Source of the DNA: Mesorhizobium sp. B2-7-1
GTDB taxonomy: Bacteria; Pseudomonadota; Alphaproteobacteria; Rhizobiales; Rhizobiaceae
Direction: 5' to 3'
Length of the DNA stretch: 63,404 bases
NCBI RefSeq assembly: GCF_006440735.1
Contig: NZ_VFUA01000027.1
Location: 1 to 63,404, forward strand
Position 1 is the stretch's first letter; each line of letters opens with the position of its first letter. Positions 55,324-63,404 of the stretch are shown piece after piece. A model generated the notes under the pieces. That model had not been told where the DNA came from. It saw nothing but the letters and a program-made list of their open reading frames with translations, and did no database searches. A program made the position numbers and the translations under genes.

Positions 55324-55483
55324 GCACCCCCCTCTGTCCTGCTGGACATCTCCCCCGCAAGGGGGGAGATCAGACGTCACGCGGGCTTTCGCCAATCTTC
55401 AACGTCGCAGGATCGAGCGAGGCGTCGAAACTGCCAATCTCCCCCCTTGCGGGGGAGATGTCCGGCAGGACAGAGAGGGGTGC
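55324..55483. repeat. 160-bp composite palindromic repeat, copy 2
   Basis: Ends GCACCCC and GGGGTGC are inverted; both arms carry CATCTCCCCCGCAAGGGGGG-type hairpins, and an AATCTTCAAC core matches copy 1 at 25776-25948. It is inserted between the two maturation genes of an operon, which could lower expression of those beyond it. Confidence 0.85.
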
Positions 55484-55489
55484 GAAGGA

Positions 55490-56626
55490 ATGAGACCTGG
55501 CGAAAGCTTGCCTCATCCCGCCGCGCCCTTCCTAGGCTTCGCCCGCCTGCTGCGCCATCACGCCTTCGCCATTGCCCCCGAACAGGTGACCAGCTTCATG
55601 CAAGCGATCACCCTGCTCGGCCCGCGCTCCATGAACGACATCCGCGAAGCGGCCCTTGCAACCCTGGCGCCCTCGCCCGATCGTCGCGGCGAATTCGAAG
55701 CGCATTTCCGAGCCTATTTCTACGGCGACGCCAAGCCCGCGATCGAGGGCGAAGAGGACGACGAGACCCGCGTCAAGGACGATCGCGGCACGCGCGAGGA
55801 AGAAAAACAGACCATCCGCCAGGAGAAAGGCGGCGAGCTGTCCTCGGCGCTCGAGCAACTGAGCAGCCGCGATTTCCAGCGCGACGCCAATGGCCTCGGC
55901 CAGTTCCGCCGAAAACTCTCTGCCGCCCTGCCCGCGCGCCGTTCCTTCCGCACCGCGCGCACCCGCTCGCGCGGCACGCTCGACCTTCGCCGATCGCTCA
56001 GCGAAATCGTCAGCGCCGATGGCGACATCCCCTCGCCGCTGCTGCGCCGCCGCCAGGCCGTGCCGCGCAAGCTGCTCTTGCTGATCGACGTTTCCGGCTC
56101 GATGAAGCTGCACACCGCCGATTACCTCAAGCTGGCGCACGCGGCCGTGCAAGGTGCCGATAGCGCCGAAGTCTTTACCTTCAGCACGCGCCTCACCCGC
56201 GTCACCTCGGCGCTGCGCATCCGCGACCGCGGGCAGGCGCTCGCCCGCGCCGCGGCGCTCGTCGACGATTGGGACGGCGGCACCCGGATGGGGCCGACCC
56301 TGCTCGCCTTCCTGTCGGTGCCACGCTTTTCCGCCTTCGCGCGCGGCGCCTGCGTCGTGATCCTGTCCGATGGCCTGGAGCGTGGCGACCATTCCGACCT
56401 GGAAACCGCCATGCGGCGGTTCAGCGCCCGCGCTTTCCGGCTGTCGCTGGCGACGCCGCTGGCCGGCGATCCGCGCTTCCAGCCGGCGACGGCGGCGCTG
56501 CGCGCCATCCTGCCGCTGCTCGACGACCTGGTCGACGGCTCGTCGGTCGGAAGCCTGACCGATTTCATCCTCTCGCTCGCCCGCCCCGCCCCGGCGGCCG
56601 AGACCATCTGGAAAAGGGTATCGTGA
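55490..56626 (+). CDS. VWA-domain protein (CoxE-like)
   Basis: The 378-residue protein has an N-terminal CoxE-type domain (PFLGFARLLRHHAFAIAPEQ), a charged middle (EEDDETRVKDDRGTREEEKQ) and a C-terminal von Willebrand A domain with the metal site LLIDVSGSMKL (near residue 200) and VILSDGLERGD. CoxE-type proteins work with CoxD. The start at 55490 directly follows the repeat, with GAAGGA abutting it, so the 5' end could have been altered by the repeat. Its stop overlaps the next start (TGATG). Confidence 0.88.
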   Translation: MRPGESLPHPAAPFLGFARLLRHHAFAIAPEQVTSFMQAITLLGPRSMNDIREAALATLAPSPDRRGEFEAHFRAYFYGDAKPAIEGEEDDETRVKDDRGTREEEKQTIRQEKGGELSSALEQLSSRDFQRDANGLGQFRRKLSAALPARRSFRTARTRSRGTLDLRRSLSEIVSADGDIPSPLLRRRQAVPRKLLLLIDVSGSMKLHTADYLKLAHAAVQGADSAEVFTFSTRLTRVTSALRIRDRGQALARAAALVDDWDGGTRMGPTLLAFLSVPRFSAFARGACVVILSDGLERGDHSDLETAMRRFSARAFRLSLATPLAGDPRFQPATAALRAILPLLDDLVDGSSVGSLTDFILSLARPAPAAETIWKRVS

Positions 56627-57513
56627 TGCAGAAGGCCATCGACGCGCATTTCCACATCTGGCGCCAGAAGGACCAGCCCTGGCTGGTCGGACCGATGGTG
56701 CCGCGCATCTTCGGCCCCTACGAGCCGATCCGCCGCGACTATCCGATCACCGAGTTCCTCGAGGACCAGAAGGGCTCGGGTGTCGAGAAAGCCGTCTATG
56801 TCCAGACCAACTGGGCCAAGGAGGATTTCGAGAAAGAGGTCGCCTTCCTGCAGAAAACGGCCGACGAAACCGGCTGGCCGCACGCCATTGTCGGCTATGC
56901 CGACATGACCGTCGACGACGTCCGGCCGCAGATCGACAGGCTGATGAAATACAAGCTGCTGCGCGGTGTGCGCATGCAGCTCCACTGGCACGAGACGCCC
57001 GCCTTCCGCTTCGCCACATCGGCCGACCAGGTGATCGATCCCAAGGTCCGCGTCAATGTCGCCCGGCTGAAGGATTACGGCCTCACCTTCGACCTGCAGC
57101 TTTTCCCGACGCAGATGAAGGACGGGCTGACGCTGGTCGGCGAAAACCCTGAGACGAATTTCATCCTCACCCATGCCGGCATGCTGACCGGCATGGAGCC
57201 GGAAACCACCGAAGCGTGGAAGGCGGGGCTCCGCACGCTTTCGGCAGCGCCCAATTTCTACGCCAAGCTCTCGGGGCTCGGCACTTTCGTGCACGGCAAC
57301 GACCCCGAACTCATCGCCTACATCGTCGACAACGCCATCGAGATCCTCGGCAGCGACCGGCTGATGTTCGGCTCGAACTTCCCGATCGAGAAGCTGTGGA
57401 CCAGCCACGCCGAGCTGATCAAGGCACACCGCGCCGCGGTCGCCAGGTACGGCGCCAAAGCAGAGGCAAACATCTTCTGGAACACGGCCGACAAGGTTTA
57501 CCGGCCAGTGTAA
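56626..57513 (+). CDS. Amidohydrolase-family (COG3618-type) TIM-barrel hydrolase
   Basis: The 295-residue protein has the metal motif IDAHFHIWRQKD, a later THAGM histidine and MFGSNFPIEKLW, landmarks of the amidohydrolase-2 group that contains lactonases and decarboxylases. The ATG at 56626 overlaps the VWA-gene stop by one base, so the hydrolase belongs to the molybdenum hydroxylase operon. It might open a ring or lactone made by the hydroxylase. It is the last gene of the operon, convergent with the importer at 57568. Confidence 0.88.
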   Translation: MQKAIDAHFHIWRQKDQPWLVGPMVPRIFGPYEPIRRDYPITEFLEDQKGSGVEKAVYVQTNWAKEDFEKEVAFLQKTADETGWPHAIVGYADMTVDDVRPQIDRLMKYKLLRGVRMQLHWHETPAFRFATSADQVIDPKVRVNVARLKDYGLTFDLQLFPTQMKDGLTLVGENPETNFILTHAGMLTGMEPETTEAWKAGLRTLSAAPNFYAKLSGLGTFVHGNDPELIAYIVDNAIEILGSDRLMFGSNFPIEKLWTSHAELIKAHRAAVARYGAKAEANIFWNTADKVYRPV

Positions 57514-57567
57514 GTGCTTCGGAAAGCCGCCGCGCCGGGCAGGCGCGACGACTTCCGGAGCAAGCCT

Positions 57568-58833
57568 TTACTGCGTCGGCAGCATGCCTTCGACGTCGCT
57601 CGCGGCGTCGGCGAGTGCTTCCTTCGGCGTCGCCGACTGGTCGACGATGCGCGACAGGTTGTCGACGATGGTCTGCGTCACCTTGACTCCGTTGGTGCCG
57701 GGGAAAGCATACCACGGAACCATCAGCGGCATCTGGCTGAGGCCAGCCTGGAACAGCGGGTTCTTCTTGTAGAAATCGCCGAGATAGTCGGAAGATTTCG
57801 CGGCCAGCTCGTTGTTCGGCACATAGCCGGTTCCAGGCACCACCACCGATGCGCCATACGGGCCGGCGGCGAACTTGGCGAACTTCCAGGCAGCTTCCTG
57901 CTTCGCGGCGTCCTTGGTCAGGATGACGACCGCATTGCCGCCGGTCGGCAGACGGCCGTTGACCGGATCGATCAGCGGGATCTTGGCCGTGCGCAACGTG
58001 AACTTGTCGCCGACATTCTTGATCGTGTTGACCAGCGCGCCGGTGGTCTGGAATTCGAAGCCGACCTTGCCGGCGGCGAAAGCCTGCTCGCCCGCCGGCT
58101 TGGTGAACACCGGCATGCCGCCTTCCTTCACCATCCGCTCGATGAGCTCGACGGCCTTCTCGCCTTCCGGACCGTTGAAGGCGACCTTGCTCTCGTCGCC
58201 GTTCAGCATCTTGCCGCCGGCGCCGAACAAGAGCGCCGAGAACATCCAGTCGTCGCCCTGCCAGCGGAAGTCGATGCCGTCGACGCCGTTGCCGAGCGCC
58301 TTGATCTTGCCGCCGAGCGCGATCACTTCGTCCCAGGTCTTGGGCGGATTGTCCGGATCGCCGCCGGCCGCCTTCACCAGGTCGGCGTTGTAATACATGA
58401 TCGGGTTGGAGGTGGCGAAGGCCAGGCCGATCTGCTTGCCGTTCACCTGCGCGAGCTTGAGGATCGTGTCGGAGAAGCCCTGCTCGGCCATGTTGCCGTC
58501 CTTCTTGACCAGCGGCCCGAGGTCGACGGCGACGTCTCGCTCGTTGAGCATGCGCAGGCGGTTGAGGCCGATGAAGGTGATGTCGGGCATCTCGTCGGTG
58601 CCGGCCTGGCGCAGGATGGTCTGGATACCTTCCTCATAGGTTGCCGACGGGCTGGCGAACTGGATCTTGATATCGGGATTTTCTTCCATGAACTTCTTCG
58701 AGATCGTGTCCATCACGTTCTTGAAGAAACCGGGCATCGGATAGTGGACCGTCAGAGTCGTTTCGGCACTTGCCGGTAGTGCGAAGGTCAGCGAGACCGC
58801 CGCCGCGGCGAAAATCCTCGATATATGCTTCAT
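57568..58833 (-). CDS. Periplasmic binding protein of a ugp-like importer (family 1)
   Basis: The 421-residue product has a Sec signal (FAAAAVSLTFALPASA) and the family-1 pattern (TLTVHYPMPGFFKNVMDTIS, GFSDTILKLAQVNGKQIGLA, KTWDEVIALGGKIK). It resembles UgpB, which binds glycerol-3-phosphate and glycerophosphodiesters, though other carbohydrates are possible. The gene is last in its operon, 40 bp after the second permease. Confidence 0.85.
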   Translation of the reverse strand: MKHISRIFAAAAVSLTFALPASAETTLTVHYPMPGFFKNVMDTISKKFMEENPDIKIQFASPSATYEEGIQTILRQAGTDEMPDITFIGLNRLRMLNERDVAVDLGPLVKKDGNMAEQGFSDTILKLAQVNGKQIGLAFATSNPIMYYNADLVKAAGGDPDNPPKTWDEVIALGGKIKALGNGVDGIDFRWQGDDWMFSALLFGAGGKMLNGDESKVAFNGPEGEKAVELIERMVKEGGMPVFTKPAGEQAFAAGKVGFEFQTTGALVNTIKNVGDKFTLRTAKIPLIDPVNGRLPTGGNAVVILTKDAAKQEAAWKFAKFAAGPYGASVVVPGTGYVPNNELAAKSSDYLGDFYKKNPLFQAGLSQMPLMVPWYAFPGTNGVKVTQTIVDNLSRIVDQSATPKEALADAASDVEGMLPTQ

Positions 58834-58873
58834 TGCTCGTGCTCCTTGTTGGCCCAGTTGGTTGTTGGCGAAT

Positions 58874-59704
58874 TCAGCCTTTGAGACCTGTCATGGTGAT
58901 GCCTTCGACGAAGCGCTTCTGCGCGAGCAGGAAGGCGGCGACGAGAGGAAGGGTGATGATCAGCGTGGCAGCCATCAGCGCGCCGTAGTCGTCGCCCGCC
59001 TCCGCGGCCCGGAAATACATCAGGCCGAGCGGCGGCGTGGCGTAGGCCTGCTTGCTGATAACGATCAGCGGCCAGTAGAGATCGTTCCAGTGCGCGACGA
59101 CGGAAAAGATCGCGAATGCGGTGACGGCCGGCCAGGCATTGGGAACGATGACGCGCGCGACGATGCCGAGCTCCGACATCCCGTCGAGCCGGGCGGCATG
59201 GATGAGGTCGTCGGGCATGGCGCGGAAGAACTGCAGGAACATGAAGATCGCGAACACCGAGATCGTGAATGGCGCGACCAGGGCGGTGTAGCTGTTGAGC
59301 AGCGACACGCGGTCGAACGCGACATAGAGCGGCAGCGCCGTTGCATGGATGGGAACCAGCAGGCCGAGCATGACCAACACCATCATCATCCGTGCCGCCC
59401 GGAACTTCAGCTTGGCCATCGCGTAGGCGCAGGGGATCGCCACCGCGACCTGGAAGAAGAAGATCAGCCCGCACACGACGACGCCGTTCCACAGCAGCGT
59501 TGCCATCGGCACCTTGTCCAGCGCCTTGGCGAAATTCTCGGCGAAGTAGAAATGCTGCGGAATGAGCGAAAGCGCCGCGGTGAAGATGTCGCTCTGCGTC
59601 TTTCCGGCGGTCGAGATCATGAAGATATAGGGCGCCAGAATCGTCAGTGCGCCGAGCGAAAGCAGCGCAAAGCGGACGATGCGACCGACTGGGATACCCG
59701 TCAT
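58874..59704 (-). CDS. ABC importer permease (UgpE type)
   Basis: The 276-residue permease has the MalG/UgpE coupling motif (DDLIHAARLDGMSELGIVAR) and six hydrophobic segments. Its ATG overlaps the stop of the other permease by four bases (ATGA). Confidence 0.88.
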   Translation of the reverse strand: MTGIPVGRIVRFALLSLGALTILAPYIFMISTAGKTQSDIFTAALSLIPQHFYFAENFAKALDKVPMATLLWNGVVVCGLIFFFQVAVAIPCAYAMAKLKFRAARMMMVLVMLGLLVPIHATALPLYVAFDRVSLLNSYTALVAPFTISVFAIFMFLQFFRAMPDDLIHAARLDGMSELGIVARVIVPNAWPAVTAFAIFSVVAHWNDLYWPLIVISKQAYATPPLGLMYFRAAEAGDDYGALMAATLIITLPLVAAFLLAQKRFVEGITMTGLKG

Positions 59705-60621
59705 GTGTAGTGCACCCGCCGGTCAAGGACGCGGTACTGCAGGAACATCAGCACCACGAGGATCGCCAGGAAGACTACCGTCATTGCCGACGCATAGCCG
59801 ACCCGCATATAGACGAAGCCTTCCTGGTAGATGGTGAAGAGCAGCACTTCCGACGCCTTGTTCGGGCCGCCGTCCGTCAGCATCTTCACGGTCTCGAAAA
59901 CCTTCACCGCATTGGTGATGCTGATCGTGACGACGAACAGCGTCGTCGGTCCGAGCATCGGCCATGTGACGAGGAAGAACCGGTCGAGCGCCGATTTCGC
60001 GCCGTCGACTTCAGCCGCGGCATAGAGCTCGCGCGGAATTGCCGTCAGGCCGGCCAGGAACAGCACCATGTTGAAGCCGACCGACTGCCACACGCCGATG
60101 ATCGACAGGCTGTAGAGGACCGTGTTCGAGGCGCCGAGCCAGTTCGGGCCGGGAATGCCGGCAAGCGAAAGCAGCGCGTTGAGCGGCCCGATGGTCGGGT
60201 GGAAGATGTACTGCCAGACGGTTGCCATGGCGACGATCAGCGAGGCCACCGGCAGGAAGTAGACGGTGCGGAAGAAGGCCCGCGCGCGCAATTCGCCCTC
60301 GATCAAAAGCGCGACGCCCAAGCCCAGCGCAATCGAGACCGGAGCGACCATCGCCGTGTAGAGGGTCGTGTTCCACAGCGATTTGCGGAAGGTGCGGTCA
60401 CTGAAAAGATGCGCGTAGTTCTCGAAGCCGACGATCCGGAATTTGCCATAGCCGAGCTCGAAATCGGTGAAGCCGAGAAAGATGACGGCAATCACCGGCA
60501 ACAGCACGAACAGGAACAACAGCACGATCGCCGGCAGCGCCAGCAGCCAGGCCGTCCGGTCCTCGCTGCGCCGATGGAGGGCGGCGGCCGAGATGCTGCC
60601 CGCCGTCGTGACGCTAGACAT
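59701..60621 (-). CDS. ABC importer permease (UgpA type)
   Basis: The product starts most likely at the ATG at 60621 (306 residues); its first bases overlap the end of the ATPase gene. The motif ELYAAAEVDGAKSALDRFFL is the coupling loop of UgpA/MalF permeases, and the first helix (LLALPAIVLLFLFVLLPVIA) is typical. Confidence 0.9.
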   Translation of the reverse strand: MSSVTTAGSISAAALHRRSEDRTAWLLALPAIVLLFLFVLLPVIAVIFLGFTDFELGYGKFRIVGFENYAHLFSDRTFRKSLWNTTLYTAMVAPVSIALGLGVALLIEGELRARAFFRTVYFLPVASLIVAMATVWQYIFHPTIGPLNALLSLAGIPGPNWLGASNTVLYSLSIIGVWQSVGFNMVLFLAGLTAIPRELYAAAEVDGAKSALDRFFLVTWPMLGPTTLFVVTISITNAVKVFETVKMLTDGGPNKASEVLLFTIYQEGFVYMRVGYASAMTVVFLAILVVLMFLQYRVLDRRVHYT

Positions 60622-61771
60622 AGGCCGGCTCCTGCCGCGCTCCTGCTGCCGCGGCCGTACGCAGCCGCCGTCCTTCCGGCCCAAACACCATCGCCTGTTC
60701 GGATGGCAGAAGGATACCCACGGGCATTCCCGCGATCAGGTCCCTAGCCTCATGCGGCGCGAGCTTGGCGACGATGGCGTCGCCGCTTGCTTGAAGCCGG
60801 CAATGGGCGATGACTTCCGACCCGAGGAATTCGAGCCGCTCGATACGCCCGGCAAGGCCGCTGCGCCCATCAGGCGCCAGTTTCACGAATTCGGGCCGGA
60901 TGCCGAGGCTGACCGGGCCGCTCGCCACTTTCTCCATCAAGGCAAGCCGGATGCCCTCGAAACCAGCACGGCCGTTTTCAGTCTGCGCCGGGATGATGTT
61001 GATCCTTGGCTGACCGACGAACCGCGCGACCTCGATATGGGCGGGGTCGTTGTAGATGGTTTCGGGCGCGGCAAGCTGAAGCAGATGGCCGCCGATCATG
61101 ACGGCCACACGGTCGGCCATGGATAGCGCCTCGGCCTGGTCATGCGTCACATAGAGCGTCGGCACGCCCGCGCGCCGGTGCAGTTCGACGATCTCGCCGC
61201 GCGCATGGACGCGCAGATTGGCGTCCAGGTTGGAAAGCGGCTCGTCCATGAGGAAGATGCTGGGGTGGCGCACCATCGCGCGCGCCAGCGCCACGCGCTG
61301 CCTTTGCCCACCCGACATCTGCCCAGGCTTGCGGTCGAGCAGGTGGTCGATCTTGAGCAGAGCTGACATCTCGCGCACGTCGCGCGCGATGCCGGCGCGT
61401 GTCTCCCTTTGGCCGGGCAGCAAGGAGCCGATCAGCGGCAGGCGCTGCGCGCGGCTCAGCCGCTTCATGGCTAGCGGAACGGCGATGTTCTGGCCGGCCG
61501 TCAGATGCGGATAGAGCGCGTAGGACTGGAATACCATGGCGACGTTACGGTCGGCCGCGGCGACGTTCGACATATCCTTGCCGCCAACCAGGATCTCGCC
61601 GGCATCGGCATGGTCGAGCCCGGCAAGGATGCGCAGCAACGTGCTCTTGCCGCAGCCCGAAGGGCCCACCAGGGCGATGAACTCGCCGGGCTCGGCATCG
61701 AGGCTGACGCCTTTCAGCACGGCGTTGCCGGCAAAGGCCTTGCTCAGGCCGCGAAGCGATAGCGCGCCCAT
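60614..61771 (-). CDS. ABC importer ATPase (UgpC/MalK type)
   Basis: A 385-residue ATPase: Walker A GPSGCGKST, signature MSGGQRQRVALAR, Walker B IFLMDEPLSNLD, switch YVTHDQAEA, then a TOBE domain (VSLGIRPEFVKLAPDGR). I prefer the ATG at 61771, which overlaps the phosphodiesterase stop (TGATG), over the GTG at 61774. UgpC-type C-terminal domains bind regulators of the phosphate system in E. coli. Confidence 0.92.
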   Translation of the reverse strand: MGALSLRGLSKAFAGNAVLKGVSLDAEPGEFIALVGPSGCGKSTLLRILAGLDHADAGEILVGGKDMSNVAAADRNVAMVFQSYALYPHLTAGQNIAVPLAMKRLSRAQRLPLIGSLLPGQRETRAGIARDVREMSALLKIDHLLDRKPGQMSGGQRQRVALARAMVRHPSIFLMDEPLSNLDANLRVHARGEIVELHRRAGVPTLYVTHDQAEALSMADRVAVMIGGHLLQLAAPETIYNDPAHIEVARFVGQPRINIIPAQTENGRAGFEGIRLALMEKVASGPVSLGIRPEFVKLAPDGRSGLAGRIERLEFLGSEVIAHCRLQASGDAIVAKLAPHEARDLIAGMPVGILLPSEQAMVFGPEGRRLRTAAAAGARQEPAYV

Positions 61772-62604
61772 CACCCGGCCTTCCTGCGGACCTTGTGGGC
61801 CTCGTGCGGATAGACCTCCTCGACCACATCGTCGAGAACGTGAGTCGCCATGCCGGGAATCGCGACGATCTCGCTGGCGACCGTGTCATCCAACTCGTGC
61901 ACGACGGCGCCGATCAGCTGCTCGCCCGGCATCTTGCGTTCCATGGTGTCGACGATGAAGGCGGCGGACGGCCCCCAGACCAGCGAGGTATGGGCGTATT
62001 TGCCCTTCCACGCCCAATGCAGATGGCCGCTTGCATGCAGGGCCACGTCGTGGGCGGCGATCAGATCATAGAGGCGCCGGCGTTGCGTCGGACGGATGCT
62101 CCAATAGCCGGTGTCGCCTTCATCCGGATCGTCGACAAAGAGTGGCTTGTGGGCAAACATCGCGACGCGACGACCGCCGCGGCTTTCCAGCGTCTCCCGC
62201 AGCCATTCGAACTGGGCTTCTTCCGTCGCATCGTTGAAGCCCATCACCTGGCTGTCGAGGCCGATCAGCCGCCAGTTTCCCGCATCCTCGAACCAGTAGT
62301 CAGGCCCGGCCAAGCGGCGCCAGCGTTCCAGCCGCACGGCATCGACCGGCTGCAGCGAACCCGGCAGGTGACCGACATCGTGGTTGCCGGGCACCAGCAG
62401 CATGGGTTTCGATATCTCCCGCATCAGCCCCATGCAGAAGGTGATGTCGTCATCCTTGTCGGCGCCGTCGACGGTCAGATCGCCGGTGTGGATGACGAGA
62501 TCGGCGCCGCTTTGCTCGATCCAGGCGGCCAAAGGCTCCCAATTGCCGTTGAAATGCGGCTTGCTTGGGCTGAAATGGGTATCTGTGATCTGGACGATTT
62601 TCAT
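61771..62604 (-). CDS. Calcineurin-type cyclic/glycerophosphodiester phosphodiesterase (CpdA/GpdQ-like)
   Basis: The 277-residue protein has all class III metal-ligand motifs: QITDTHF, HTGDLTVDG, VPGNHDVG, FAHKPLF and ASGHLHWAW. The family hydrolyses cyclic AMP or glycerophosphodiesters with two metals. It is the first gene of the ugp-like operon and overlaps the ATPase gene, which favours a role on imported or stored phosphodiesters. The ATG at 62604 starts MKIVQITDTHF; no signal is seen, so it is cytoplasmic. Confidence 0.88.
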   Translation of the reverse strand: MKIVQITDTHFSPSKPHFNGNWEPLAAWIEQSGADLVIHTGDLTVDGADKDDDITFCMGLMREISKPMLLVPGNHDVGHLPGSLQPVDAVRLERWRRLAGPDYWFEDAGNWRLIGLDSQVMGFNDATEEAQFEWLRETLESRGGRRVAMFAHKPLFVDDPDEGDTGYWSIRPTQRRRLYDLIAAHDVALHASGHLHWAWKGKYAHTSLVWGPSAAFIVDTMERKMPGEQLIGAVVHELDDTVASEIVAIPGMATHVLDDVVEEVYPHEAHKVRRKAG

Positions 62605-62812
62605 GACGGCTCCGCCGCGAGAGCCGCGCCGGAAACCACGGGCGAACGACTTCGCGTGCGGCTTCCTTAGTGCCGTTACATGTCACTTCCTTAACAGCGC
62701 CGGGCAAAATTCTCGATCACGGGCACAAGCCTGTGAAATGCGAAAATGAACGTCGCCGGTCGATATTTTTTTGCTGGCGGCGACACGGAAAACGCCGCGC
62801 CGCGCACCCGAC

Positions 62813-63220
62813 TCACTTCACCTCGAATTGCGGATCGAGCCGGATCTGCATGGCGGTGACGAGGTGATTGGTCTGGCCCGCCAAGCCGATGATCGACACC
62901 AACTCGCCATGCTGTGCGTCGGTCATGCCCTTGGCCCGCGCGGCGGCCGTATGCGAATGGATGCAGTAGGAACAGCCATTGGCGGTGGAGACGGCGATGT
63001 AGATCATCTCCTTGGTCAGCGGGTCGATGGCGCTGTCGGCAACCATCACCGCCTTGAGCTGCTCCCATACCCGCTTCAGCGACGCCGGATCATTGGCCAG
63101 CCCGCGCCAGAAATTGTTGACGAAGTCGGATTTCCGCGTCGCGCGGATATCGTCGAACACGGCCTTCACCGCCGGGATCTTTTCAACCTCGGCATCGCTG
63201 AGCAGTTTTGTGGTGGCCAT
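62813..63220 (-). CDS. AhpD-like carboxymuconolactone-decarboxylase-family protein
   Basis: The 135-residue protein has Glu71, Cys83, Cys86 and His90 (EMIYIAVSTANGCSYCIHSH), the same spacing as the AhpD catalytic set. AhpD-like proteins act as thiol peroxidases or reduce peroxiredoxin. It has no signal. It stands alone, separated by 208 bp from the phosphodiesterase gene. Confidence 0.88.
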   Translation of the reverse strand: MATTKLLSDAEVEKIPAVKAVFDDIRATRKSDFVNNFWRGLANDPASLKRVWEQLKAVMVADSAIDPLTKEMIYIAVSTANGCSYCIHSHTAAARAKGMTDAQHGELVSIIGLAGQTNHLVTAMQIRLDPQFEVK

Positions 63221-63351
63221 GGCATTTCCCTTCGTTGAATCGATGGACTAGGTCGTTGAATCCAGTGTCTCGCATAGACGGCTAAACGGTTTGTCCGATT
63301 CAGTTTTAGCTCGAAACAACACACTGCCGCAGAGGTTGGCCGAAGCAACAT

Positions 63352-63404
63352 CGTCATGTATGGACGGAGCAGGAGCGAAGCGACGCGCGCAGACTCGAGG
63401 ATCC
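63352..63404. repeat. Dispersed repeat, copy 2, cut by the window end
   Basis: Read on the minus strand it repeats most of the element at 42643-42698, including TCTGCGCGCGTCGCTTCGCT, in opposite orientation. The start (CGTCAT) is present; the other end is beyond the window. Confidence 0.65.

Noticed and set aside
63389..63404. CTCGAG and GGATCC sites at the extreme end, which might mark a cloning junction.
   Set aside because: The surrounding bases continue the dispersed repeat also found at 42643, so the sequence is explained without vector.

Overview
The window is GC-rich (about 63-65% by eye) chromosomal DNA from an alphaproteobacterium of the order Rhizobiales, most like Mesorhizobium. 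The basis is the dense set of ABC importers with periplasmic binding proteins, the protein families present, and several intergenic palindromic repeats of the kind scattered through rhizobial genomes. No tRNA, rRNA, CRISPR array, insertion sequence, phage gene or plasmid gene was seen. The long ORFs opposite real genes are shadows of high-GC coding.

Layout. 1-2341 (minus): the N-terminal part of a glycine-cleavage-T-type FAD dehydrogenase behind a non-pyrrolysine MttB-family methyltransferase, probably for methylated amines or betaines. 2553-3143: a small lytic-transglycosylase lipoprotein. 3156-9552 (minus): a dipeptide/oligopeptide-type importer (binding protein, two permeases, fused double ATPase). 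9817-17804 (minus): tamA-tamB for outer-membrane protein assembly; TamB has a large internal duplication. 18082-25728 (plus): a PAN-domain alpha-2-macroglobulin and penicillin-binding protein 1C, a classic periplasmic defence and cell-wall pair, followed by a VanX-like D,D-dipeptidase whose likely start lies inside a repeat. 26868-31953 (plus): a sulfate importer with two binding proteins around cysT-cysW-cysA, then an Rrf2 regulator with four cysteines and an odd LpxL-like protein.

33960-42061 (minus): an MFS carrier, a LacI/GntR-type repressor, a YtfQRT/YjfF-like sugar importer and gluconokinase. A perfect 16-bp palindrome lies between repressor and importer. 42219-48971: a DUF3175 protein, a FadR-type GntR regulator, an epimerase/dehydrogenase divergent from a beta-hydroxyacid dehydrogenase, and a second sugar importer. 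Three sites matching the FadR-type consensus TNGTNNNACNA lie in the two divergent promoter regions, which suggests one regulon.

49267-57513 (plus): an AraC regulator and a seven-gene operon for a molybdenum hydroxylase (FAD subunit, 2Fe-2S subunit, large subunit split in two ORFs) with SRPBCC, MoxR and VWA maturation factors resembling CoxG/D/E, plus an amidohydrolase. Its substrate is unknown, and it is the best candidate here for an undescribed catabolic system. 57568-62604 (minus): a ugp-like importer led by a calcineurin-type phosphodiesterase, probably for phosphodiester scavenging. 62813-63220 (minus): an AhpD-like protein.
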